From the NCBI GenBank assembly GCA_016287995.1, contig JAEEXW010000030.1:1-14089 (forward strand): DNA of 14,089 nucleotides, written 5' to 3'. Under the pieces are notes generated by a model. The model was given only the letters and a program-made list of their open reading frames with translations, searched no databases and was not told the origin of the DNA. The first letter of the stretch is position 1; each line of letters opens with the position of its first letter. This DNA comes from Bacteroidales bacterium (GTDB lineage Bacteria > Bacteroidota > Bacteroidia > Bacteroidales > UBA3824). Positions 5,964 to 12,769 of the stretch are shown piece by piece. The position numbers and the translations under genes are program-made.

Positions 5964-6896
5964 TTAACTGAAAATCACCGTACTTGCGATATATCCTGCA
6001 TAAATTGTTGCTAAGAGAATACCTTCCCAGCGTTCAAGTGTATGTTTTGTTGAAAGGAAAAACCACAACAAGCCTGAAAGCGCAACCATGACAATGTAAT
6101 CTGTTAAAAATCCTACGTTTGTGCCTTGAATCGGACAGATTGCTGCCGAAACACAAACCACGCACAGAATATTAAAAATTGCGCTGCCGACAACGTTTCC
6201 GATTGCCATATCCGTTTGACCCTTTTTTGCTGCTGCAACCGACGAAAATAATTCAGGCAAAGAAGTGCCTATTGCGACAATCGTCAAACCGATAACTCTG
6301 TCCGAAACACCTAACGCGCGGGCAATATTTGATGCGCCTTCCACCAACTTGTCAGAACCGAAAACCAAAGCCGCAAACGACAAAACTATGATTATCAAGG
6401 CTTTCCAAATCGGCATCGGGGCTTTCTCGTCTTCTTCGGTTTGAGTTTGAGCGGGATAATGTTTTATTTCCCAAACTAAAAAAGCACACAAAATGCCAAA
6501 ACCGATTATGCCTGTAATTCTGCCGATTGAGCCAGACATTGCAATTCCGACAAAAAGTCCAGAAATCAGCAGCATAAAAGGCATGTCAACTTTCAGCGTG
6601 AGAGGTTGCGCGGCGCACTCCTTAACTATTGCTGCAACGCCGAGTATGAGCGCAATATTTGCAATGTTGCTTCCGACAACATTGCCGATTGCAATTCCCG
6701 AACTGCCGCTTAGCGCCGCCTGAATACTCACTAACAATTCCGGCGATGAAGTGCCAAAACCAACTATTGTTAAGCCGATAACCATCGGCGAAATTTTGGC
6801 GCGTTTTGCCACCGAAACCGCACCGTCAACAAGGAAATCACCGCCTTTTATCAGCAGCACAAATCCTAACAAAACATATAAAATATCTAACCACAT
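5964..6896 (-). CDS. YrbG-type calcium/sodium antiporter (CaCA family)
   Basis: This 310-residue inner-membrane exchanger has two inverted repeats characteristic of the Ca2+/cation antiporter family. Repeat 1 has GTSSPELLVS (48-57, Glu53) and GNVVGSNIAN (71-80); repeat 2 has GTSLPELFSS (210-219, Glu215) and GNVVGSAIFN (233-242). The two Glu and neighbouring Asn/Ser residues form the ion-binding site in this family. About ten hydrophobic helices are visible, split by a charged cytoplasmic loop around residues 150-162 (QTQTEEDEKAP). The length matches bacterial YrbG-type proteins. It would export Ca2+ in exchange for Na+ or H+. The ATG at 6896 is 8 bases after the stop of the OmpA/PD40 gene, so both are likely on one transcript, which ends at the hairpin at 5912-5947. 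Confidence 0.93.
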   Translation of the reverse strand: MWLDILYVLLGFVLLIKGGDFLVDGAVSVAKRAKISPMVIGLTIVGFGTSSPELLVSIQAALSGSSGIAIGNVVGSNIANIALILGVAAIVKECAAQPLTLKVDMPFMLLISGLFVGIAMSGSIGRITGIIGFGILCAFLVWEIKHYPAQTQTEEDEKAPMPIWKALIIIVLSFAALVFGSDKLVEGASNIARALGVSDRVIGLTIVAIGTSLPELFSSVAAAKKGQTDMAIGNVVGSAIFNILCVVCVSAAICPIQGTNVGFLTDYIVMVALSGLLWFFLSTKHTLERWEGILLATIYAGYIASTVIFS

Positions 6897-6904
6897 GTTA
6901 TTAA

Positions 6905-8878
6905 TTATTTATCTTTTTTAACGCTTAAAATTATTTCTACTCTGCGATTCAACGCCCTTCCTTTTGAAGTCTCGTTTGAGGCCATCGGTACGGCTTTTCC
7001 AAAAGCCTTGTAAGTCAAGCGTTTAGCATCGATTCCCGCTGTTATCAAATAATTGATGACCGTTCTGCAACGTCTTTCGCTCAAAATCATGTTATCTTCC
7101 TGAGAACCAATGTAATCCGTATGACCCAAAATTTCAATGTCATATTGAGAGTACTCGTTCAAAAACATCGAAAGTTGGTGCAAATATGCTTTTGCGTTGT
7201 CGGTGAGTTTTGCAGAATTGAAGTCGAAATTCACGTTTTTGAGTTCGTAAGGCACACCGGTTTTTATTTTGTCGAGTTTTACGTCTTCAATAGTCGGTGG
7301 AACATAATTGCCCGTGTCAGGACGAAAAAATTTAACGTCATAAAAAAAGCCTTTTTTCTTAACCGTCAACATATAATCTTCGCCTTTTCCAACCGTGGTC
7401 GTAACGGCATATTCTCCTGTTTTTGAATCTGTTATACTATGAGATGTTTCGTAAGTTTTCAGACTTGTCAAGTCTACGTTAACATCGGGAACGGGTTTGC
7501 CATCTTCGTCAGTAATTTTGCCTTTGATTAAAAGCACTTGGTTTGGTGCTGCGTTTTCCGTCAAGCCCGAACAATAAATGTCCCAGCCGCCTTCGCCGCT
7601 CAAAAGCATTGACGAAAAATAAATTCGTTTTCCGTCTGCGCTTACGATATACGCAACTTCATCTTTCTCTGTATTAAGCGGATAGCCGACATTTTCGGGT
7701 TTTGAGAACGAGCCGTTGTCATCGGCTTTGGAATAAAAAATGTCGAAACCGCCTACTCCGCCGTGTCCGTTTGAAGAGAAATAAAGCGTTTTGCCGTCGC
7801 AGTGGATAAACGGCGTTTTTTCGTCAAATTCGGTGTTGATGTCCGCACCGAGGTTTATTGGCGCACTCCAAAGCGAGTCCTGATGTTTGCGGACGATTTT
7901 GTAAATGTCGTAACCGCCATAGCCGCCCGGACGGTTTGAAGAAAAATATAGTACGTTTCCCGTTGCGTCAACGGAGGGCTGACCTTCAAAATATTCCGTG
8001 TTGACAGTGTTCGGCAGTTTTATCAGCGGTTGCCATATACCTTTGACGTTTTTGGAATAATAAATATCGCAATTATCATAATTACAGATAGTTATGTACA
8101 TTATGCGGTTGTCTATTGTCAGAGTTGTGCCGCCTTGAATTTTTCCCGTGTTAAACGGTGTTGTCATTCTTTCGCCTTTTGAAAACTCTTCTGTACCGTT
8201 TTCAGCACCTGTGTTTTGACTTATCATAAGTTCTTCAACAAATTCGCCGGAGCGTTTTTCGCTGCGTTTTGAGTAAAGCAAAATTGACCCGTCGTGAGAA
8301 ATCAGCGGCAAAAATTCGTCGTCTTTTGTCGAGACGTTTTTAAGCATTTTCGGGTCGAATTTTATGGGGTGATTGATTAAATCAAAATATTCTTCAATCA
8401 TTTTCATACGCTTTTTAGCGGCTTTGAGGCATAACGGCGCGGCATTTTCCGAGGAGAGAAAAAGTTGAAAAAAGGCTTTTGATTTTTCGTAATTGCGGCA
8501 GAGGTAATAGCCTTCTCCGAGCAGATAGGCAGCGCGGCAACTATCATAACTGTCGCAGTTTCCGAAACTTAGAGTTAAATATTCGATTGCGGTTTTGGCA
8601 TATTCAAGCGAGACTTTTGACTGAAACCTCATAGCGGCGTCTTTTGCCTTTTCCAAATTGTATTTTCCGAGGATTAAGGTTGCCGGAAAATAATTCGGGT
8701 TGGTTTTTGCGATTTCAGTCAGAAACCTTATGCTCAAATCCTTGTTTTGCCGCATTAATGCTTCTGCATCGTTGAATTTGTTGTTCAACTCCTTGTTTTT
8801 CGGTAGTTTACAGTTTTGAGCCGTTGCTGAGATTGTCATTGTCAACAAAAAAAATATGAAAACAGATAACAGCCGCAT
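6905..8878 (-). CDS. OmpA family protein with TPR-like, PD40 beta-propeller and carboxypeptidase-regulatory domains (PorE-like architecture)
   Basis: This 657-residue protein starts with a signal peptide (MRLLSVFIFFLLTMTISATA|Q). Then follow a helical TPR-like region (about 20-165), PD40 propeller blades (about 188-435, with repeats such as VLYFSSNRPGGYGGYDIY and TLYFSSNGHGGVGGFDIF), a carboxypeptidase-regulatory-like beta-sandwich (about 449-525, IKGKITDEDGKPVPDV) and a C-terminal OmpA peptidoglycan-binding domain (about 545-657, with GHTDYIGS, LSERRCR and GRALNRRVEI). This order is that reported for PorE, a periplasmic component of the type IX secretion system; other Bacteroidota paralogues share it, so function stays open. 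No convincing lipobox is seen (AQNC is atypical). An in-frame TTG at 8920 would extend it by 14 residues, but it lies in the promoter, so I chose ATG 8878. The antiporter follows 8 bases downstream. Confidence 0.9.
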   Translation of the reverse strand: MRLLSVFIFFLLTMTISATAQNCKLPKNKELNNKFNDAEALMRQNKDLSIRFLTEIAKTNPNYFPATLILGKYNLEKAKDAAMRFQSKVSLEYAKTAIEYLTLSFGNCDSYDSCRAAYLLGEGYYLCRNYEKSKAFFQLFLSSENAAPLCLKAAKKRMKMIEEYFDLINHPIKFDPKMLKNVSTKDDEFLPLISHDGSILLYSKRSEKRSGEFVEELMISQNTGAENGTEEFSKGERMTTPFNTGKIQGGTTLTIDNRIMYITICNYDNCDIYYSKNVKGIWQPLIKLPNTVNTEYFEGQPSVDATGNVLYFSSNRPGGYGGYDIYKIVRKHQDSLWSAPINLGADINTEFDEKTPFIHCDGKTLYFSSNGHGGVGGFDIFYSKADDNGSFSKPENVGYPLNTEKDEVAYIVSADGKRIYFSSMLLSGEGGWDIYCSGLTENAAPNQVLLIKGKITDEDGKPVPDVNVDLTSLKTYETSHSITDSKTGEYAVTTTVGKGEDYMLTVKKKGFFYDVKFFRPDTGNYVPPTIEDVKLDKIKTGVPYELKNVNFDFNSAKLTDNAKAYLHQLSMFLNEYSQYDIEILGHTDYIGSQEDNMILSERRCRTVINYLITAGIDAKRLTYKAFGKAVPMASNETSKGRALNRRVEIILSVKKDK

Positions 8879-8890
8879 AAATTTTTTTTG

Positions 8891-8921
8891 CAAAAATAAA
8901 CAAAAATACCGGCTTGGCAAA
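8891..8921 (-). promoter_or_regulatory. Promoter of the OmpA/PD40 gene
   Basis: On the minus strand TTTG (8921-8918), a 19-base spacer and TATTTTTG (8898-8891) match the Bacteroidota consensus. A second TATTTTTG (8908-8901) lies just upstream but has no -33 partner; it would give a longer leader. Used as described, the leader before ATG 8878 is only several bases, so initiation may be close to leaderless or may use the upstream box. Confidence 0.65.
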
Positions 8922-8925
8922 ATTT

Positions 8926-9585
8926 TTAGTTTTTGTTTTTTCTATGTTTTATTAAATTAATAAAGTTTAAAATTAGTAATATACAGCAAATCGCAACATT
9001 TATCGCTGTGATTTTGTTTGTCCAAGAGTTGAAAACAACGATTTGGTCATCGGGTTCGGGATTCCAAAAATCCTCAATGAAAAATATGATTTTCTCTCCA
9101 TCTATTGCTGCCATATTGTCAATAAACGCCGAATCGAGTACTTCCGGTTTCCCATTGGTATATTCAAAAGTCCAATAGTCTTCGGGAATTAAAAAATGAC
9201 GTTTTGTTATTTCTCCTTTATTGTATTTAAGGACTTGATTACATTTACCGTCTATATTATAAATTTTTACTGTTCCGTCAATGGTGTCGTTCAAGTAATG
9301 TATTTCCGTAGCCTTGGTTTGTAAACTGTCGCCTTGAAATTCTACGAGCCAACCGTTACGTTTGTTATTTTCAAAATTCATAACACAACTTAAATTTTGC
9401 TGATTTTTCCAGCGGTCAAGAAACACCCAAAAACCGTGTTTGTCGTTTTCTGCGTTTTGGGTCTGACCAAAAGCCCTGACGGTATCACTTTTATAATATG
9501 TGCAATACCGTCCGGGGGCTATTCTGTTGCCAATGGTTGAAATCAACAAAATTAACAATATGCCGATGATGTTAATTAGTTTCAT
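8926..9585 (-). CDS. Hypothetical membrane-anchored protein with MORN/YwqK-like repeats
   Basis: This 219-residue protein has an N-terminal hydrophobic segment (residues 3-19, LINIIGILLILLISTIG) and a second near the C-terminus (about 195-212, AINVAICCILLILNFINLI) followed by a basic tail. The middle part would therefore lie outside the cytoplasm. That part has weak beta-hairpin repeats such as KRNGWLVEF, LNDTIDGTVKIYNIDGKCNQ and VLKYNKGEITKRHF, which resemble MORN/YwqK-like repeats. An acidic, aromatic stretch (FIEDFWNPEPDDQIVVF) precedes the second TM segment. I do not recognise a function. A -7-like box lies 39 bases upstream of its ATG, and it ends 4 bases before the promoter region of the next gene, so it is probably its own transcription unit. 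Base composition is slightly richer in AT than its neighbours. Confidence 0.72.
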   Translation of the reverse strand: MKLINIIGILLILLISTIGNRIAPGRYCTYYKSDTVRAFGQTQNAENDKHGFWVFLDRWKNQQNLSCVMNFENNKRNGWLVEFQGDSLQTKATEIHYLNDTIDGTVKIYNIDGKCNQVLKYNKGEITKRHFLIPEDYWTFEYTNGKPEVLDSAFIDNMAAIDGEKIIFFIEDFWNPEPDDQIVVFNSWTNKITAINVAICCILLILNFINLIKHRKNKN

Positions 9586-9624
9586 AATATTTTTCTAAAC
9601 GTCCGTTTGTTTTTTTAATATACA

Positions 9625-9632
9625 CAAAAATA
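9625..9632 (-). promoter_or_regulatory. Possible -7 element for the MORN-like gene
   Basis: TATTTTTG on the minus strand (9632-9625) fits TAnnTTTG and lies 39 bases before ATG 9585. No TTTG is found at the expected 19-20 base distance upstream, so only half of the promoter is recognisable. Confidence 0.35.
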
Positions 9633-9827
9633 TTACTTTTTTTTCATAATTTGAAATAAAAATTATCTGAAAAATTTCCCATTATCCTCATTTTTTTGTA
9701 ATATTGCAGTGATTTTAGGCTCATAAAATTGTAAGAAATGCCCTAAAATATGCTATGATTTTTGTTAAAACATTAAAAATCAAATAATTATGTATTTAAA
9801 AACGTTTTCGCACCTTTTTAACCCATA
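9633..9827. other. AT-rich intergenic stretch without recognised gene
   Basis: The space between the MORN-like gene and the AsmA gene is about 300 bases (9586-9889). Apart from the -7-like box and the terminator listed separately, I see no open reading frame of credible coding character, no RNA gene fold and no direct repeats. A weak inverted repeat (TTTTAGG 9713-9719 / CCTAAAA 9742-9748, 22-base loop) is the only other structure. Upstream regulatory sequence of the MORN-like gene is the likeliest content. Confidence 0.5.
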
Positions 9828-9866
9828 AATAAAAAAGGATTGTCCAATTTTTTTTGAACAATCCTT
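9828..9866 (-). terminator. Intrinsic terminator of the AsmA-family gene
   Basis: On the minus strand AAGGATTGT (9866-9858) pairs with ACAATCCTT (9843-9835), extended by one mismatch and three more pairs around an A-rich 6-base loop, and is followed by a T-run (TTTTATTT). It lies 23 bases beyond the stop of the AsmA-like gene. The plus-strand reading has a weaker C-interrupted T-run. Confidence 0.85.
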
Positions 9867-9889
9867 CTTTTCTTGTGTGTTGAAAAAAT

Positions 9890-12754
9890 TTATTTGATGC
9901 TTTCTGCTTTTTTTACTGCTTCGTCGTTTAGTTGGTCGGCTTTTTTCTGAGCCTCGCTGACGAGTTTGTCGCCTTGCTTTTCTGCCTCTGTTACGGCAGA
10001 ATCGGCTTTCGCGTTAGCCTCCGAAAGTGCTTTGTCAGCCTTTTGAGTAGCATCTTGAATTGCTTTGTCGGCGGCTTTCTGTGCGGCGGCTTTCGCTACT
10101 GGATTAGAAGCCTTGTCTACTAATTTCTGAGCCTCAGTTTTTGCTGCTTCAACGGCTTTGTCGCGGGTTTCCTTAGCCGCTTTCTTGGCTTGTTCGGCAG
10201 TGGTTTTGGCTGCGGCTACGAGCGATTCCTTCTGCTTTTTAGCCTCGGCTATGAGTTTGTCGCCCTGAGCCTTGGCATCGGCAATCAGTTTCTTTGCCTC
10301 GTCAGAGACTTTTTCTTTCGCCTCTTGAATTTTTTCCTGAGCCAAATCTTTCAAAGCGTCGGTTGCCGAAGTCGAAAATCCTTTTATTTTCGGGTCGCTG
10401 ACCGTGCCGCCGATTTCCGCAATCACTTTTATTTGTCCGGCTTTTTCGCTGCCGACCGCTTTTGAAAGCAGTGAGTTTGCAACCGTTTCCGCAAGCGTCA
10501 TTCCGACTTTCATGTCAAGCGATTCGTCAAGTCCTACCGTGCCGTAGAAATTTGCGTCCTGACCGGCAAGATTCAAAGCCGTAGAATCTATTTCAACGTT
10601 TCCGTCTTTGATTCTGAAACCGAGATTTACGTTTTTGACTGTCGGGTTTTTGAGACTCTCGTTTTTAGTTGCCGTGCCCAGAAGGTTGAAAACCTTGGAA
10701 TCTTTGATTCCAACGCTACTTGTAACGAGTCTTCCATCTCCGTTAACAGTCTTTAAATCAGGATTTAAATAATTGTCAAGTTCGGTTTTGAAGTTCAGTT
10801 TTGCCGTCATATTGCCGTGGCATGATGTGGCTATCGGCGCGAGTTTTTCAACCGTGTTGAAAGTTTTTGCCGTGGTCTGAATGTCTATTTCCGAAAGATC
10901 CAACTGCAAATCGGCTTTCGGACGTTTTACGTTTGAGTCGTCATAAACGCCGTTAACAAAAGCCTTGCCGCCCAACATTCTTAAATTCAAGTTGTTAAGA
11001 CTTGCAACACCGTTTTTGAGACCAATTTTTCCGGCTAAATCCTCAATTACCAAAGAGTCGTAAAGAATTTTTCCGATTGAGGCATTAAGTTGAAAATCAA
11101 TGTTTTTCGGAATTTCAGGTGCTTCGGTTGCGGCTTCTTCCGCTGTAGGAGCGGACTCTGTTGCCTCAGGCACTGAATGGTCGTATGAATAAATATCGTT
11201 AACGTCCAACAAATCAGACTTATACGTAAAGTTTGCTTTTAAAGTAGAATCTGCAAAAACGTATTGAAAAATATTGTCTAATTTGCCGCTTAAAGCAAAA
11301 TCCGATTTTCCAAGATTCATGCTGAAAGTCTCGAGCGTGCCTTTTTCGGGTGATATAATAAGGTGTGCCTTATGAATGTCAACCGGCGGCAAATCTGTCA
11401 TAACAGTATGAAAATCAGTCATTACAATATCGCCCTGAGCCTGAAATTTGTCGTATTCCTCGTTGTCGATGGCAGAGAGGTTGCCTTTGAAATCAAGTAT
11501 GGCTTTCACGAGTCCCTTTATCGTCATATCGTCCAACGGAACTACCTGATTTACAATATCCAAGTCGAGGTTTATGTTGACGTTGCCCGCCAAGGATATG
11601 TCGTCTTTTGATGTCTGAACCTGAACCGAAGCGTCAACGGGATTGTCTCCGAGTTCAAGATGGAATTTTTCTACGTTGACGTTGATGCTGTCAAGGTTGC
11701 CGGGACATTTTACAAAGGCGTTTACGTTGATATTTTCAGCAGATTTTGGCAAATCGGGATACTGAAAACGTGCGTTGTCAACATTAAAGTCAACCCAAAA
11801 TTCGGGGAACGAAACAGCGTTGAAATTACCTTTTGCGCCACCTTCAAAATTGAATTTTCCTGCGGTTTTTACACCTTCCAAATCTTTGGCGTATTCTGCG
11901 GGAATCATACTCAGAACGCTCAGAAAATCAGTGCTTTTTGTACCGAATTTCAAGTCCATTCTGATGTTTGTGTCAGGAACGGCGATATAACCGTCAAGAC
12001 CCAAAGCCAACTCGTTGATTTTGAACACGTTTTCTTTGAAAACAAACTTCATTTTCTCTAAATCTGCGTCCAAATCCGATTTCATGTTAACGACAGCATC
12101 GTTTATGTAGATAATCGGTCCTAATCTCACGTTGAGTTTTGCAATGTCAAGCAGTGCGCTCAGAATCGTTTCCTTGTCAGAAAGGTCGCCTGAGAGCGAG
12201 AAATTAAGACTGTCAATATAAGCATGAACATCGGTAACACTATCTGTATAAGTAACGTTTAAATTATTGACTTTCAACTTTTTAAGCACTAATTCAAACT
12301 GCGAAGATGCGGTATCTTCTTCTGGCGTTTCTTCTACGGCGGTAGAATCCGAAATTGCAATGTCATAATTCGGTTTGCCGGCAGAGGTAACGATGATGTT
12401 TGCCTTCGGATTGTCAAGCAAAACGGACTTTACTCTGATTTTGCCGCCGAAAAGCGACTTAACGTTTACCGTTGTGCTGAACTTGTCAAAACTTGCGAGC
12501 GTAACTCCTTGAAACTCACCGTGTCCAACAACAGAAACGTCTTTCAGCGTTACGGTTGCGCCCGGAAAGTTGGAAATCAGGCTCAAATCCAAATCACCGA
12601 TATTGACATCGGCGTCCACATACTCTTTTGCGATTTCCGTTACGGCTTTCAGGACTTTGTCCTTGAAAAAAATCGGAATGATAATTAAAAGAGCAAGCAC
12701 CACAACTAATGTGATGCCTGAAATTTTAAGTACGGTTTTTAAAATTTTGTTCAT
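9890..12754 (-). CDS. AsmA-family protein with long C-terminal 11-residue-repeat coiled coil
   Basis: This 954-residue protein has an N-terminal membrane anchor (about 12-30, SGITLVVVLALLIIIPIFF). A large AsmA-type beta-rich body follows: VNIGDLDLSLISNFPGATVTL and KVSVKSLFGGKIRV-like segments near the start (VNVKSLFGGKIRVKSVLLDNP) and an AsmA-like C-terminal domain around 640-800 (GNMTAKLNFKTELDNYLNPDL, LNLAGQDANFYGTVGLDESL, GGTVSDPKIKG). AsmA proteins are envelope proteins related to bridge-like lipid transporters, implicated in phospholipid movement between membranes. The body is interrupted by an acidic Ala/Glu linker near 530-548. After residue 800 the protein becomes an Ala/Lys/Glu helix to the end, with an 11-residue period from 826 (see separate entry). 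The start at 12754 is 15 bases after the gyrB stop, so both may be cotranscribed. A terminator follows the gene. Confidence 0.9.
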   Translation of the reverse strand: MNKILKTVLKISGITLVVVLALLIIIPIFFKDKVLKAVTEIAKEYVDADVNIGDLDLSLISNFPGATVTLKDVSVVGHGEFQGVTLASFDKFSTTVNVKSLFGGKIRVKSVLLDNPKANIIVTSAGKPNYDIAISDSTAVEETPEEDTASSQFELVLKKLKVNNLNVTYTDSVTDVHAYIDSLNFSLSGDLSDKETILSALLDIAKLNVRLGPIIYINDAVVNMKSDLDADLEKMKFVFKENVFKINELALGLDGYIAVPDTNIRMDLKFGTKSTDFLSVLSMIPAEYAKDLEGVKTAGKFNFEGGAKGNFNAVSFPEFWVDFNVDNARFQYPDLPKSAENINVNAFVKCPGNLDSINVNVEKFHLELGDNPVDASVQVQTSKDDISLAGNVNINLDLDIVNQVVPLDDMTIKGLVKAILDFKGNLSAIDNEEYDKFQAQGDIVMTDFHTVMTDLPPVDIHKAHLIISPEKGTLETFSMNLGKSDFALSGKLDNIFQYVFADSTLKANFTYKSDLLDVNDIYSYDHSVPEATESAPTAEEAATEAPEIPKNIDFQLNASIGKILYDSLVIEDLAGKIGLKNGVASLNNLNLRMLGGKAFVNGVYDDSNVKRPKADLQLDLSEIDIQTTAKTFNTVEKLAPIATSCHGNMTAKLNFKTELDNYLNPDLKTVNGDGRLVTSSVGIKDSKVFNLLGTATKNESLKNPTVKNVNLGFRIKDGNVEIDSTALNLAGQDANFYGTVGLDESLDMKVGMTLAETVANSLLSKAVGSEKAGQIKVIAEIGGTVSDPKIKGFSTSATDALKDLAQEKIQEAKEKVSDEAKKLIADAKAQGDKLIAEAKKQKESLVAAAKTTAEQAKKAAKETRDKAVEAAKTEAQKLVDKASNPVAKAAAQKAADKAIQDATQKADKALSEANAKADSAVTEAEKQGDKLVSEAQKKADQLNDEAVKKAESIK
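9893..10279 (-). repeat. Eleven-residue (33-bp) repeat region coding for the AsmA coiled-coil tail
   Basis: Residues 826-954 can be written as eleven consecutive 11-residue units plus an 8-residue end, with no insertions: for example DAKAQGDKLIA, EAKKQKESLVA, AAKTEAQKLVD, TQKADKALSEA and EKQGDKLVSEA. The phase of the hydrophobic pair shifts by two positions around the single proline (Pro885, in ASNPVAK), dividing the tail in two blocks. Such hendecads give a right-handed coiled coil or an amphipathic surface-binding helix. At DNA level the units are diverged, so it is an old protein repeat rather than a recent tandem duplication. Confidence 0.75.
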
Positions 12755-12769
12755 AATTGTTTGATATTT

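Noticed and set aside
8879..8920. N-terminal extension of the OmpA/PD40 protein from TTG at 8920
   Set aside because: The extension overlaps both promoter boxes and would put residues before a complete signal peptide starting at Met (8878).
9713..9748. Inverted repeat TTTTAGG / CCTAAAA in the intergenic gap
   Set aside because: Only 7 bp with a 22-base loop in AT-rich sequence; expected by chance and not followed by a T-run.
11660..12061. 133-codon plus-strand frame opposite the AsmA gene (also shorter ones at 9932, 10190 and 11363)
   Set aside because: All are antisense to a clear long AsmA coding sequence and have Cys/Phe/Val-rich, unlikely compositions.
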